Source: Paenibacillus polymyxa M1 (GTDB taxonomy: Bacteria > Bacillota > Bacilli > Paenibacillales > Paenibacillaceae). Taken from it: a stretch of 64,000 nt of DNA. Under the pieces are notes generated by a model, which saw only the letters and a list, made by a program, of their open reading frames with translations, made no database searches and was not told where the DNA came from. The position numbers were made by a program, and so were the translations under genes. This document shows, in pieces, positions 7,283 to 16,235 of this stretch. The number at the start of each line of letters is the position of its first letter. The first letter of the stretch is position 1. The stretch spans positions 2,115,501-2,179,500 of the forward strand of contig NC_017542.1 of the NCBI RefSeq assembly GCF_000237325.1, in the 5' to 3' direction.

Positions 7283-8507
7283 CGGGGGGCCGCAAGTAAT
7301 CAGCATACATGTGACGGATGGCGGGACGCGGCATCCCGGCTGCATGTATGGCGGCGGCGGCAGTATCCCAGTCCAGATGGGCATGTGACCCGGCAGACGG
7401 CTTGACCCATACTGGCAGGGCGGCTGTGTCTTTCATTTGCGCCAGCAGCTTGCGTCCAGCCCTGTTAAAGCCGAGCACGCGGATATAGCCGGGACCTTTC
7501 GCCAGCTCAGCGGGAGTCATATCGGCTTTGGCATGATTCAGCAAAATATGTGTACACATTCGCTGAAGCTTCGTACGAGTATAGCGTTTTGTCTTGACAG
7601 CGGCAAACAGAGCCTCCACAGAGGGCTGGGGCAGCGTGTACAGCGATTGCTGCAGACGGTGCTCCAGTCCTTCGGTGACCTCGTGCAGCTCCGCCAGCTG
7701 CTGCGGGCTCCGCGTGATCAGGGCGTTCAGCAGTGGCTGGCAGAACGCTTCCCAATGCAGCGGCGCGCGTTCTTCTTGCCACTCGCGCTGTAAAATCTCC
7801 AGGGTCGCCGCAGGTACGTACGGCGATGCGGCCTCCGGCCCGCCGTCCAGCAATAGACGGCGGATGGCCGTGGCGCTGGCGATGACTCCGTCCTCAGGAG
7901 CCACGGCTTCGTGGTAGCCCGATCCCGTGCGGGCTACCGTGAAGGGCTTGATCGTGCTGCCCAGTCGTTCCAGCGCAATCAAGTAATGCAGCCCCAGCGT
8001 ATTGTTGGGCTGCTGCATAAGAGCGGCGAGCGCAGCGCCGTCCGCTCCTTCGGCCGCCAGCGCGGCTGCGGCTCCCGCGTAGGCGGCGGGATAGCTCGCG
8101 CCCTTGCTCAGGCGCTGGGCGATGCCGGCCTTGAGTTCGGCCGGCTCTGCCGCCAGCACACGGGCCAGCGTGTGCAGCGGGGCGATGTCTCCGCTCTCGC
8201 TGCCGAAGCAGAGCGCGTCGACGATGCCCGTCGCGCACAGCAAGGTCACCGCGCCGCGGGCAAACCATTCTGCGGGCTGGACAGCATAGGCTACAGGCAG
8301 CTCCAGAACCAGGTCTACGCCCATGGCGAGTGCCATTTCGGTGCGCGACCATTTGTCTGTAATCGCGGGTTCGCCTCGTTGAAGGAAGGGACCACTCATC
8401 ACAGCCACCGTGCGCTGTGCACCAGTGATACGAAGAGACTCCTTCCAGTGATGGACATGTCCGTTATGCAGGGGATTATACTCTACAATGATACCGAGTG
8501 TTTTCAA
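7272..8507 (-). CDS. tmcAL: tRNA(Met) cytidine acetate ligase (YlbM)
   Basis: The 411-residue protein starts MKTLGIIVEYNPLHNGH, the HxGH nucleotidyltransferase motif of TmcAL, which uses ATP and acetate to form N4-acetylcytidine at the wobble base of elongator tRNA-Met. KWSRTEMALAMGVDLVLELP and CFGSESGD motifs also fit. The start is TTG at 8507 with AAGGAG 13 bases upstream on the minus strand, an unusually long spacing, but no other in-frame start precedes the motif. The middle of the gene (about 7640-8300) is much richer in GC than the neighbours and yields long meaningless open frames in other directions. Confidence 0.9.
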   Translation of the reverse strand: MKTLGIIVEYNPLHNGHVHHWKESLRITGAQRTVAVMSGPFLQRGEPAITDKWSRTEMALAMGVDLVLELPVAYAVQPAEWFARGAVTLLCATGIVDALCFGSESGDIAPLHTLARVLAAEPAELKAGIAQRLSKGASYPAAYAGAAAALAAEGADGAALAALMQQPNNTLGLHYLIALERLGSTIKPFTVARTGSGYHEAVAPEDGVIASATAIRRLLLDGGPEAASPYVPAATLEILQREWQEERAPLHWEAFCQPLLNALITRSPQQLAELHEVTEGLEHRLQQSLYTLPQPSVEALFAAVKTKRYTRTKLQRMCTHILLNHAKADMTPAELAKGPGYIRVLGFNRAGRKLLAQMKDTAALPVWVKPSAGSHAHLDWDTAAAAIHAAGMPRPAIRHMYADYLRPPVMV

Positions 8508-8799
8508 AACTGTATGTCGGCTCCTTTCTTTAGTAGCTTATTTGATAACTATTTTGAGTGGTTTACTACCAGCGAATGCATGTTTTCAGGGCAGCTATCT
8601 GGTATTTCATCATGCACTTCAACAAGACCATTGAGACCTAGAGCAAAAAGCTTTATACTCGCATTATTGTACACGAAGAGTGGCGGGGGTACGAATACTC
8701 ACAGGTACATGATGAATACAACACATTTCTTCATCCGCATAGATCTTACCGAACCATTGGAAAACCAATGGATTTGTAAGTGGTGTAAAGTGAAAGGTG

Positions 8800-8829
8800 T
8801 TGACAAACGACTCGATCAGTCGTTATAAT
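8800..8829 (+). promoter_or_regulatory. Promoter of yceD-rpmF with an inverted repeat in the spacer
   Basis: TTGACA (8800-8805), 18-base spacer, TATAAT (8824-8829): a perfect consensus pair. The spacer holds the inverted repeat AACGACT (8806-8812) and AGTCGTT (8818-8824), so a bound dimer would sit between the two promoter boxes. The 349-base gap to tmcAL holds otherwise only a 7-4-7 hairpin at 8754-8771 (CCATTGG/CCAATGG). Confidence 0.75.
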
Positions 8830-8856
8830 AATTTTTGTTTGTTTGGAGTGATAGTG

Positions 8857-9378
8857 ATGCAACTATTTTTTCGCAAAGTAGCAACAAGTGACGGTCCCTT
8901 TCCTATCCGTGAATCTCTTAATGTGAGTGAATTGGTGGATGATCGTGCTGATGTTACAGCCGTTTCCCCGCTGGAGACCGACTTGGTCGCCGTTAGTCTG
9001 GGCCAAGGCTCGATGAGTGTGGAAGGCAAGTTGACCGCAGGTCTGGACATGCTTTGCTCACGCTGTTTGAGCCCGATGCACGAGGATTTGAAAATTGAAT
9101 TCCGTGAACGGTTTAAGCAAACCTCATCTTCAAGTGTTGAAGAGGAGGATGAAGATGGCGATTTTATCGCAGTGACGGAGGATTCCTTCGACATTGCACC
9201 GTATTGTGAAGAACTGTTTGTACTGCATGTGCCGTTTGCGCCTGTATGCAGTGAGGATTGTCAGGGCATCGCGCCAGCGGCCGGACAAGACTGGAGCCTT
9301 GGCTCCGATGACAGTAACGATGGTGATACGGAAAAGATTGATCCGCGTCTGGCAGGGCTTAAGGATTTTTTTAAATGA
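8857..9378 (+). CDS. yceD: DUF177 (YceD) family protein, partner of L32
   Basis: A 173-residue acidic protein with the DUF177 pattern, including the CSRC pair (around residue 69) and CSEDC near the C-terminus. It is encoded before rpmF as in most bacteria; the family is linked to 23S rRNA accumulation and large-subunit assembly, but the biochemical role is not settled. ATG 8857 follows TTGGAGTGA; GTG 8854 is an adjacent alternative. A perfect 18-base palindrome (9378-9395, AGAATTGA-GT-TCAATTCT) sits on the stop codon, and 190 bases separate it from rpmF. Confidence 0.85.
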   Translation: MQLFFRKVATSDGPFPIRESLNVSELVDDRADVTAVSPLETDLVAVSLGQGSMSVEGKLTAGLDMLCSRCLSPMHEDLKIEFRERFKQTSSSSVEEEDEDGDFIAVTEDSFDIAPYCEELFVLHVPFAPVCSEDCQGIAPAAGQDWSLGSDDSNDGDTEKIDPRLAGLKDFFK

Positions 9379-9568
9379 GAATTGAGTTCAATTCTGAAAA
9401 AAATCATCATCCGCTTGTGCCGGGAAGTTATTGAACCGATACGTGGATGTTGCATGCTTGATTCACCGGCTGTAAGATCATTGTCTTCTGGCATTTTCTT
9501 TCGGTCTTGAATGAGATAAGAAGTCATACCCGTTATGCGGGGTTGATCTGTTTAAGGAGGTGGGAATA

Positions 9569-9742
9569 ATGGCAGTACCTCAACGGAGAACATCCAAAAC
9601 TCGTCGCGACAAACGTCGTACTCACTTTAAACTGGAAGTACCAGGTATGGTGAAATGCTCCGAATGTGGCGAATTGAAACTTGCTCACCATGTGTGCAAA
9701 GTTTGCGGAACGTACAAAGCTAGAGAGATCATCTCTCAATAA
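9569..9742 (+). CDS. rpmF: 50S ribosomal protein L32, zinc-ribbon form
   Basis: A 57-residue basic protein beginning [17 protein letters not shown] with the paired cysteines CSEC and CKVC that bind zinc in the C+ form of L32. ATG 9569 follows AAGGAGGTG. Zinc-binding L32 is often accompanied elsewhere by a zinc-free paralogue. It is terminated by a strong hairpin at 9782-9817. Confidence 0.97.
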   Translation: MAVPQRRTSKTRRDKRRTHFKLEVPGMVKCSECGELKLAHHVCKVCGTYKAREIISQ

Positions 9743-9781
9743 TGTCCGATAAGCGGATTCTTTGGAATATTCGCAGAGAAA

Positions 9782-9817
9782 GTAGCGCTTCACTACAGTG
9801 AGGCGCTACTTTTTTTA
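9782..9817 (+). terminator. Terminator of rpmF
   Basis: A 13-bp stem (9782-9794 with 9797-9809, one T-G wobble) with outer arms GTAGCGC/GCGCTAC is followed by eight T. Confidence 0.9.
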
Positions 9818-9819
9818 TC

Positions 9820-9848
9820 AGCATGCTTTCTTTTTGCGTCAGCATGCT
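9820..9848. repeat. Two AGCATGCT palindromes 21 bp apart upstream of fapR
   Basis: TCAGCATGCT occurs at 9818-9827 and 9839-9848, so the 8-base palindromes AGCATGCT are 21 bases apart, two helical turns, on the same face of DNA. They lie just before the FapR box. The function is unknown; a regulator site is one possibility. Confidence 0.4.
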
Positions 9849-9849
9849 A

Positions 9850-9875
9850 TATACTGTTTTAGTACCAGGTTCTAA
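9850..9875 (+). promoter_or_regulatory. FapR operator and -10 element of the fapR-plsX-fab operon
   Basis: TTAGTACCAGGTTCTAA (9859-9875) matches the palindromic FapR box (TTAGTACC facing GGTACTAA; one centre-proximal mismatch). A -10 TATACT (9850-9855) puts the start of transcription inside the box, so FapR would block initiation. FapR is released by malonyl-CoA, giving feed-forward control of lipid synthesis. Confidence 0.8.
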
Positions 9876-10018
9876 GAAAGAAGGGCCTAAGAGGTTCCTT
9901 TATACATACAAGAAGACAAACCGGCTTGAAGTTTAGCCGTTAGAACGTAAAGTAACCTGAACTGTCGGCTGAACGGCAGTTTACTGTAGGGAAAGGAGGC
10001 GTCACTGATATCGAACGT

Positions 10019-10615
10019 TTGCCGAAGAGACAGAGACAGCAACGGCTGACTCAATTAATTGATGATAATCCGTTCGTGACGGATCAGGAATTGACAAGAC
10101 AGCTGAAGGTAAGCATTCAGACCATTCGGCTGGACCGGATGGAACTGGGGATTCCGGAATTGCGGGAGCGGTTAAAGCTGATGGCTGAGCGCTCCTACGA
10201 TCAGGTTCGTTCCTTGCCTTTACATGAAGTAATTGGGGACATCGTTGATCTCCAGTTGGATCGAAGTGGTATTTCGATTTTTGAAATTAAAGAGGAACAT
10301 ACTTTTTCACGCACAGGCATTGCACGAGGACATTATGTGTTTGCGCAGGCCAATTCATTGGCCGTTGCCGTAATTAACGATGAGATAGCATTGACCGCTT
10401 CAGCGGATATTCGCTTTGTTCGTCCGGTTCATTTGGGTGAAAAATGTATTGCCAAGGCATATGTACGCTCAAATCCAGAACAAAAAGGAAAGGCCAAAGT
10501 GGAAGTGTTTGCCTACGTAGGAGAAGAAATGGTGTTCCAAGGCAACTTTGTCATTTATCGCTCCACGGAGGAAGAGTATAGCGAAGGAGGAAGTCAGCAT
10601 GCGGATCGCCATTGA
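10019..10615 (+). CDS. fapR: Fatty acid/phospholipid synthesis repressor FapR
   Basis: FapR represses lipid synthesis genes and senses malonyl-CoA. The 198-residue frame shows a DeoR-like helix-turn-helix (FVTDQELTRQLKVSIQTIRLDRMELGIPELRER, residues about 18-50) and a hot-dog effector domain with HTFSRTGIARGHYVFAQANSLAVAV. The start is uncertain: TTG 10019 is the first usual start in frame, but the strong AAAGGAGG (9992-9999) is 19 bases away; it is ten bases from an ATC codon at 10010 that would add three residues. The gene overlaps plsX by 17 bases and autoregulation is implied by the upstream FapR box. Confidence 0.92.
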   Translation: MPKRQRQQRLTQLIDDNPFVTDQELTRQLKVSIQTIRLDRMELGIPELRERLKLMAERSYDQVRSLPLHEVIGDIVDLQLDRSGISIFEIKEEHTFSRTGIARGHYVFAQANSLAVAVINDEIALTASADIRFVRPVHLGEKCIAKAYVRSNPEQKGKAKVEVFAYVGEEMVFQGNFVIYRSTEEEYSEGGSQHADRH

Positions 10616-11591
10616 TGCCATGGGGGGAGATAATGCTCCTGAGGCGACAGTAGAGGGCGCGTTATCTGCGGCGGCGGAATGGAAGGATACAGACATTACG
10701 CTGGTTGGTGACCGGGAACGGATTGAATCGGTTTTGAACGGCAGGGCGCTGCCGACGAACCTCACCATTCGCCATGCGTCCGAAACGATAGATGCGCAGG
10801 ACGAGCCTGTAAAGACAGTGCGGCGTAAAAAGGATGCCTCAATGGTCGTAGCGGGTCGAATGGTTAGAGAAGGTGAAGCGGATGCCATGATATCCGCAGG
10901 TAATACAGGCGCTCTGATGACTACAGGATTGCTAGTGGTTGGAAGAATGGAGGGCATTGAACGTCCGGCTCTCGCGCCGATGATACCAACGATTGATGAT
11001 CAAGGTATACTGGCGCTGGACTTGGGGGCCAATATGGATGCCAAGCCTGAACATCTTGCCCAATATGCACTGATGGGGAGCTTGTACCGTCAGAAGGTTC
11101 ACGGATTGGCTTCTCCAAGAGTGGGTCTGCTGAATGTTGGGACTGAAGCAGGAAAAGGCAACGAACTGACAAAGTTGGCATTTCCACTTATTGAGCAGTT
11201 ACCTGTCAATTTTGTGGGGAATGTTGAATCCCGAGATGTGTTAACTGGAAATTGTGATGTATTGGTGTGTGACGGATTCGCCGGAAACATTATGCTAAAA
11301 TCGCTAGAGGGAACAGCTGGAGCGATATTTTCTCTCCTTAAAGAGCAGTTCACCAAATCCTTAAAGACCAAGCTTGCAGCGGCCTTGATTATGCCTGAGC
11401 TTCGGGGTCTGAAGGGGAAACTGGATTATAAAGAGCACGGCGGGGCTCCTTTGTTGGGGTTGAGCGGACTCGTCTTAAAAAGTCACGGTTCGTCTGATGG
11501 CATTGCCGTCAAAAATGCGGTAAGGCAGGCTCGTACGGCCTTGCAAAACCGGTTGGTGGAAAGTATATCCAAGGAAATCAGCAGGAAGTGA
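10599..11591 (+). CDS. plsX: Phosphate acyltransferase PlsX
   Basis: PlsX makes acyl-phosphate from acyl-ACP, the first committed step of phospholipid synthesis in Firmicutes, at the membrane surface. The 330-residue protein begins MRIAIDAMGGDNAP and has SAGNTGALM, LDLGANMDAKPEHL and the GFAGNIMLKSLEG motif. ATG 10599 follows GAAGGAGGAA and overlaps the end of fapR. The stop overlaps the first possible start of fabH. Confidence 0.96.
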   Translation: MRIAIDAMGGDNAPEATVEGALSAAAEWKDTDITLVGDRERIESVLNGRALPTNLTIRHASETIDAQDEPVKTVRRKKDASMVVAGRMVREGEADAMISAGNTGALMTTGLLVVGRMEGIERPALAPMIPTIDDQGILALDLGANMDAKPEHLAQYALMGSLYRQKVHGLASPRVGLLNVGTEAGKGNELTKLAFPLIEQLPVNFVGNVESRDVLTGNCDVLVCDGFAGNIMLKSLEGTAGAIFSLLKEQFTKSLKTKLAAALIMPELRGLKGKLDYKEHGGAPLLGLSGLVLKSHGSSDGIAVKNAVRQARTALQNRLVESISKEISRK

Positions 11592-11599
11592 GTGACGAT

Positions 11600-12589
11600 A
11601 TGAATAAATTACGGCCGGTTGGTGTTATCGGAACAGGGAAATACGTACCTGAGAAAATTCTGACCAATAAAGATTTGGAAGAAATCGTTGAAACAAGTGA
11701 TGAGTGGATTGTTAGCCGTACAGGGATTCAGGAGCGCCATATTGCTGCTCCAGAGCAGGCTACATCTGATTTGGCTTATGAAGCAGCAGTTAAGGCGTTG
11801 GAGTCTGCGGGTATGACGGCACAAGATCTGGACCTGATTATAGTAGCTACGGTTACACCAGATATGGCGTTTCCGTCAACTGCTTGCATTCTTCAGGACA
11901 AGTTGGGGGCCAAAGGCGCAGCGGCTTTCGATTTGTCTGCTGCATGCTCGGGTTTTGTGTACGGGCTGGCTACGGCAACGAGTTTCATTAAGACAGGTAT
12001 TTATAACAATGCGTTAATTATTGGTGCAGACTGCCTTTCCCGGATTACAGATTATACTGACCGCAACACCTGCGTTCTTTTCGGAGATGGAGCAGGAGCT
12101 GTAGTGATTGGTGAAGTACCTGAAGGTAGAGGATTCCAATCCTTTGATCTGGGGGCTGAAGGCGCTGGAGGCACCTTGCTCAAGTTGGAAGCTGGGGGCT
12201 CACGTTTGCCTGCGAGTGCGGATACACTGGAAAATAAACAGCACTATATTTATATGAACGGACGCGAAGTGTTCAAGTTCGCGGTTCGCGTTATGGGAAC
12301 AGCAACGGTTGATGTGTTGGAAAAAGCTGGGATGTCCAAAGACGACATCGATCTGTTCGTTCCGCATCAAGCCAATATCCGAATCATCCAATCCGCAATG
12401 CAACGTTTGGATTTACCAGAGGAAAAGGTAGTTATTAATGTTAATAAATATGCGAATACATCCGCAGCATCTATTCCTCTCGCTCTTGTGGAAGCAGCTG
12501 AGGAAGGCCGCATGAAGGAAGGCGACCGTATACTAATGGTGGGCTTTGGCGGCGGTTTGACCTGGGGTGCGTCGGTTCTTATCTGGTAA
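11600..12589 (+). CDS. fabH: Beta-ketoacyl-ACP synthase III
   Basis: FabH condenses acyl-CoA primers with malonyl-ACP to begin fatty acid synthesis. The 329-residue protein has the full catalytic triad: Cys near residue 116 (AACSGF), His in VPHQANIRI and Asn in NKYANTSAASIP. ATG 11600 is chosen; GTG 11588, which overlaps the plsX stop, has AGGAAG directly against it. The primer preference cannot be read from sequence, though branched primers are usual in this group. Confidence 0.95.
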   Translation: MNKLRPVGVIGTGKYVPEKILTNKDLEEIVETSDEWIVSRTGIQERHIAAPEQATSDLAYEAAVKALESAGMTAQDLDLIIVATVTPDMAFPSTACILQDKLGAKGAAAFDLSAACSGFVYGLATATSFIKTGIYNNALIIGADCLSRITDYTDRNTCVLFGDGAGAVVIGEVPEGRGFQSFDLGAEGAGGTLLKLEAGGSRLPASADTLENKQHYIYMNGREVFKFAVRVMGTATVDVLEKAGMSKDDIDLFVPHQANIRIIQSAMQRLDLPEEKVVINVNKYANTSAASIPLALVEAAEEGRMKEGDRILMVGFGGGLTWGASVLIW

Positions 12590-12670
12590 TTAAGTGGCAG
12601 TTTTGATATAATATTGAATTTGTCTGGTGTTTTACAGAAGAAGCATTGGATACAGAGAGGTGCATGCACG

Positions 12671-13612
12671 ATGGGCAAAACGGCATTTATATTTCCCGGT
12701 CAGGGTTCACAAGCTGTAGGTATGGCTAAAGATGCTTATGAAGCAGTTCCAGCTGCAACAGAAGTATTCCGTAAAGCGGACGAACGTTTGGGTTTCGCGC
12801 TAAGCACACTGATATTTGAAGGGCCTGACACAGCCTTGAAGCAAACATCCAATACGCAGCCTGCACTGTTAACGGCGAGCATTGCGTTGTATGAAGCGTT
12901 CAAGGAAAAGGGCATCCGCCCTGATTATGTGGCTGGGCACAGTCTAGGAGAATACAGTGCGCTAGTGGCTTCCGGTGTTCTCACATTTGAGGATGCAGTT
13001 GAGACTGTTCGTGCACGTGGTCAGTTTATGGAGCAGGCCATTCCTGATGGACAAGGCGGGATGGCTGCTGTGCTGGGAGCTGATCGTGAAGCATTGGCAG
13101 CATTGTGCCGTGATATTACGGAGTCTGGCCAACTGGTTGAATTGGCCAACATCAACTGTCCCGGACAGATTGTTGTATCCGGTACAAAGGCGGGCGTAGC
13201 TGCCGTCGCTGAACGTGTGAAGGAAGCAGGCGGTAAGCGTGCTATTACTTTGGAGGTCAGCGGACCTTTTCATTCGTCATTGATGAAGGAAGCGGCGGAC
13301 AAGCTCTCCGGTAAATTGGAGACTGTGAAATTTGCTGAAGCCCAGATTCCGGTTGTGACCAATGTGACAGCAAAACCTGTACGTGAGGGAAGTGAAATTC
13401 GCCAACTGTTGGTGGAACAGGTCTATTCTCCGGTACTATGGGAAGACAGCGTAGCATGGTTACTGGAACAAGGTGTGGACACCTTTGTTGAGTTTGGACC
13501 GGGAAGTGTTTTGACCGGACTGGTTAAAAAGATTGACAAAACGGTTAAGCTGTATAACATGAGTAGCCTGGAGTCGTTTGCTTCTATAATAGAAGCCCTG
13601 GAAGCCCGCTAA
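12671..13612 (+). CDS. fabD: Malonyl-CoA:ACP transacylase
   Basis: The 313-residue enzyme moves malonyl from CoA to ACP. It has FIFPGQGSQAVGM at the N-terminus, catalytic Ser91 in GHSLGEYSA, and the catalytic His in VSGPFHSSLM. ATG 12671 follows AGAGAGGTG by eight bases. It lies 81 bases after fabH in the fab operon. Confidence 0.96.
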   Translation: MGKTAFIFPGQGSQAVGMAKDAYEAVPAATEVFRKADERLGFALSTLIFEGPDTALKQTSNTQPALLTASIALYEAFKEKGIRPDYVAGHSLGEYSALVASGVLTFEDAVETVRARGQFMEQAIPDGQGGMAAVLGADREALAALCRDITESGQLVELANINCPGQIVVSGTKAGVAAVAERVKEAGGKRAITLEVSGPFHSSLMKEAADKLSGKLETVKFAEAQIPVVTNVTAKPVREGSEIRQLLVEQVYSPVLWEDSVAWLLEQGVDTFVEFGPGSVLTGLVKKIDKTVKLYNMSSLESFASIIEALEAR

Positions 13613-13663
13613 AAGTATTAATGATTGCCTTTACGGGTTAAATACTTGCAAGGGAGGACTATG

Positions 13664-14413
13664 ATGTCTAAGCCATTGAGTGGAAAAACAGCGCTGGTTA
13701 CGGGAGCGTCGCGCGGAATTGGCCGTAGTATCGCACTGGCGCTGGCTGAAGCAGGGGCTAATGTCGCAGTAAATTATGCTGGTAGCGAAGCGGCTGCGAC
13801 TGAGGTAGCAGAGCTGATTCGTGCCAAAGGTGTAGAAGCTATTACAGTTCAGGCTAATGTGGGACGTGCTGAAGAAGCTGATCAGTTGATCAAGGATGTA
13901 ATTGGCGCTTGGGGCAAGATTGATATCCTGGTGAATAATGCTGGCATAACAAGAGATAATTTAATCATGCGGATGAAAGAAGAGGAATTCGATCAGGTGA
14001 TCGAAACGAATCTTAAGGGTGTGTTTAATTGTCTCAAGGCGGCCACACGCCCAATGATGAAGCAGCGTTCTGGACGAATTATCAATATCTCTTCCGTTGT
14101 TGGTGTACTTGGTAACGCAGGACAAGCCAACTATGTCGCTGCTAAAGCGGGAGTGATTGGTCTTACTAAATCCTCTGCTAGAGAGCTTGCCTCAAGAGGA
14201 ATTACAGTGAACTGTGTGGCTCCTGGATTCATTGATACTGAAATGACACAGGTGCTGGCTGATGATTTGCGTGACAATATGCTTAGCGGTATTCCGCTGG
14301 CCCGTCTTGGACGGCCTGAGGAAATTGCAGATGTGGTGCTATTCTTGGCCTCGGATGCTTCCTCATATATGACGGGCCAGACTTTGCATGTGGATGGCGG
14401 CATGTATATGTAG
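13664..14413 (+). CDS. fabG: 3-oxoacyl-ACP reductase
   Basis: The NADPH-dependent reductase of the elongation cycle, a 249-residue short-chain dehydrogenase. It shows the cofactor loop [10 protein letters not shown] (residues about 12-21), NNAG, the catalytic Ser in ISSVVGVLG and the YVAAK motif, and ends HVDGGMYM as usual. ATG 13664 gives six bases to AGGGAGG; the ATG at 13661 is only three bases away. Confidence 0.96.
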   Translation: MSKPLSGKTALVTGASRGIGRSIALALAEAGANVAVNYAGSEAAATEVAELIRAKGVEAITVQANVGRAEEADQLIKDVIGAWGKIDILVNNAGITRDNLIMRMKEEEFDQVIETNLKGVFNCLKAATRPMMKQRSGRIINISSVVGVLGNAGQANYVAAKAGVIGLTKSSARELASRGITVNCVAPGFIDTEMTQVLADDLRDNMLSGIPLARLGRPEEIADVVLFLASDASSYMTGQTLHVDGGMYM

Positions 14414-14493
14414 TTCTTGTTGCCAATCCGCATGCCCCGATGGAGAGTAGTTAATGAAAACTCTCTTCTATGGCATTTTAATTGTAATTTTCG

Positions 14494-14499
14494 TATAAT
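14494..14499 (+). promoter_or_regulatory. Possible -10 element before acpP
   Basis: A consensus TATAAT lies 24 bases before the acpP start; no convincing -35 is visible. It could give the extra acpP transcription needed for an abundant protein. Confidence 0.35.
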
Positions 14500-14522
14500 A
14501 CCATAAGGAGGAGGTGAGCCGG

Positions 14523-14756
14523 ATGTCCGATGTATTGGAGCGCGTAAAACGCATTGTCGTTGACCGTTTGGGAGCCGACGAAGCCGAAGTTACACTTGAA
14601 GCATCTTTTAAAGATGATTTAGGCGCTGATTCTCTCGATGTAGTTGAATTGGTTATGGAATTGGAAGATGAGTTTGATATGGAAATCTCTGATGAAGATG
14701 CAGAGAAAATTACAACTGTAGGTGAAGTTGTGAAGTACATACAATCTCATACCTAA
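14523..14756 (+). CDS. acpP: Acyl carrier protein
   Basis: A 77-residue acidic protein with the phosphopantetheine attachment Ser in [10 protein letters not shown] (around residue 37). It carries growing acyl chains through the Fab cycle and serves PlsX. ATG 14523 follows AAGGAGGAG; an upstream GTG at 14514 overlaps the binding site. A hairpin terminator-like structure follows, so acpP may be more abundant than the genes beyond it. Confidence 0.97.
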   Translation: MSDVLERVKRIVVDRLGADEAEVTLEASFKDDLGADSLDVVELVMELEDEFDMEISDEDAEKITTVGEVVKYIQSHT

Positions 14757-14768
14757 TTCATGTCATCA

Positions 14769-14800
14769 AAAGTCCCGTTCTGTTACAGGCGGGACTTTCT
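14769..14800 (+). terminator. Hairpin after acpP, probable partial terminator
   Basis: AAAGTCCCG (14769-14777) pairs perfectly with CGGGACTTT (14790-14798), but the T run is short. fabF may be reached by read-through or by its own TATAAT (14882-14887) with a weak TTCACT 15 bases upstream. Confidence 0.6.
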
Positions 14801-14984
14801 CCTAATTATACAGATTGAACTAAAGACGGAATTGTCGCGTGTTTTTGACTTCATCTCAGCTTCACTTCGTCAAGGGCTGAGTATAATGCGGCATTACTAA
14901 CTTTAGTTGATTCTATATTATTTTTGTACACAAGCGTGTGCGAACTAAAAATACAATTTGCAGTAGACATAGAGGTGATTATCT

Positions 14985-16223
14985 TTGAAACAACGTGTTG
15001 TCATAACAGGAATGGGTGTAATCACTTCGCTGGGACAGGATTTGAACACACTATGGGATAATCTGATGGCTGGAAAATCTGGTATCAGTAAAATCGAAGC
15101 TTTTGATACAAGTGAATACACTACGAAAATAGCCGCTTCCATTAAAGATTTTAATCCAGAGGATTATATCGATCGTAAGGATGCGCGTAAAATGGACCGC
15201 TTTGTGCAGTTCGCGGTTGCTGCTAGTAAATTGGCGCTTGAGGACAGCAAACTCGTAATCGGAGAGAATGTGGATGCTGAGCGTGTTGGTGTATCTGTTG
15301 GTTCTGGTATTGGCGGATTGGGCACTTGGGAAGATCAGCATAATGCACTGATCGAAAAGGGACCTAAACGCGTAAGCCCTTTCTTCATTCCGATGATGAT
15401 TGCTAATATGGGTTCCGGCCAAGTTTCGATCTCACTCGGTGCTAAGGGTCCCAATACATCGCCAGTTACAGCTTGTGCCACAGGTAGTCATGCTATCGGT
15501 GATTCCTTCCGCATGATTCAGCGCGGTGACGCTGACGCTATGATTTGCGGCGGTGCCGAAGCAACGATTCGTCCGATTGGTATTGCTGGATTTTGCTCCA
15601 TGCGAGCGATGTCCACACGTAACGATGAGCCGGAAAAGGCAAGTCGTCCATTTGATACCGAACGGGACGGATTTGTTATGGGCGAAGGCTCTGGTGTACT
15701 GATTCTGGAATCGTTGGATCATGCTTTGAAGCGTGGTGCACATATTTACGGCGAAGTGATTGGCTATGGTCTTTCAGGCGATGCCCATCATATGACGGAG
15801 CCTGATCCAGAGGGAGCAGCACGCTGCATTAGAATGGCGATCCGTGATGCTGGATTGAATCCTGAAGATATCGATTATATCAATGCACATGGTACATCTA
15901 CGCCGGTTGGTGACAAATCGGAGACGGAAGCAGTTAAGAAAACGCTTGGAGAGCATGCCTATAAGGTAGCGATCAGTTCAACCAAGTCGATGACAGGGCA
16001 TCTTCTGGGTGCAGCGGGAGGCGTTGAAGCCGTAATTTGTGGTCTTGCGCTCCAACATCAGACAATTCCGCCAACAATTAATTTGGATAATCAAGACCCG
16101 GCTTGTGATCTTGATTATGTACCTAATAAGCCGAGAAAAGCGGAACTGAATGTGGTTATGTCCAATTCCTTTGGTTTTGGCGGTCACAATGCTACGGTTA
16201 TTCTAAAAAAATATGAAGCGTAA
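14985..16223 (+). CDS. fabF: Beta-ketoacyl-ACP synthase II
   Basis: FabF elongates acyl-ACP by condensation with malonyl-ACP. The 412-residue protein has catalytic Cys164 ([11 protein letters not shown]) and the two His motifs [11 protein letters not shown] and [14 protein letters not shown]. The start is TTG 14985, six bases after AGAGGTGA (14971-14978). The 5' region of about 230 bases holds a hairpin CTCAGC/GCTGAG (about 14855-14881) and a possible promoter but no FapR box that I can see. Confidence 0.95.
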   Translation: MKQRVVITGMGVITSLGQDLNTLWDNLMAGKSGISKIEAFDTSEYTTKIAASIKDFNPEDYIDRKDARKMDRFVQFAVAASKLALEDSKLVIGENVDAERVGVSVGSGIGGLGTWEDQHNALIEKGPKRVSPFFIPMMIANMGSGQVSISLGAKGPNTSPVTACATGSHAIGDSFRMIQRGDADAMICGGAEATIRPIGIAGFCSMRAMSTRNDEPEKASRPFDTERDGFVMGEGSGVLILESLDHALKRGAHIYGEVIGYGLSGDAHHMTEPDPEGAARCIRMAIRDAGLNPEDIDYINAHGTSTPVGDKSETEAVKKTLGEHAYKVAISSTKSMTGHLLGAAGGVEAVICGLALQHQTIPPTINLDNQDPACDLDYVPNKPRKAELNVVMSNSFGFGGHNATVILKKYEA

Positions 16224-16235
16224 GGGGTCAGTTCG

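Noticed and set aside
7911..8828. Long rightward frame of 305 codons antisense to tmcAL
   Set aside because: Arises from the GC-rich codons of tmcAL; composition is Arg/Ala/Gly-rich with no domain, and tmcAL itself has clear catalytic motifs.
14893..14908. ACTAA-CT-TTAGT palindrome upstream of fabF as a second FapR box
   Set aside because: Lacks the ACC/GGT core of the FapR operator and is shorter than the 17-base site.
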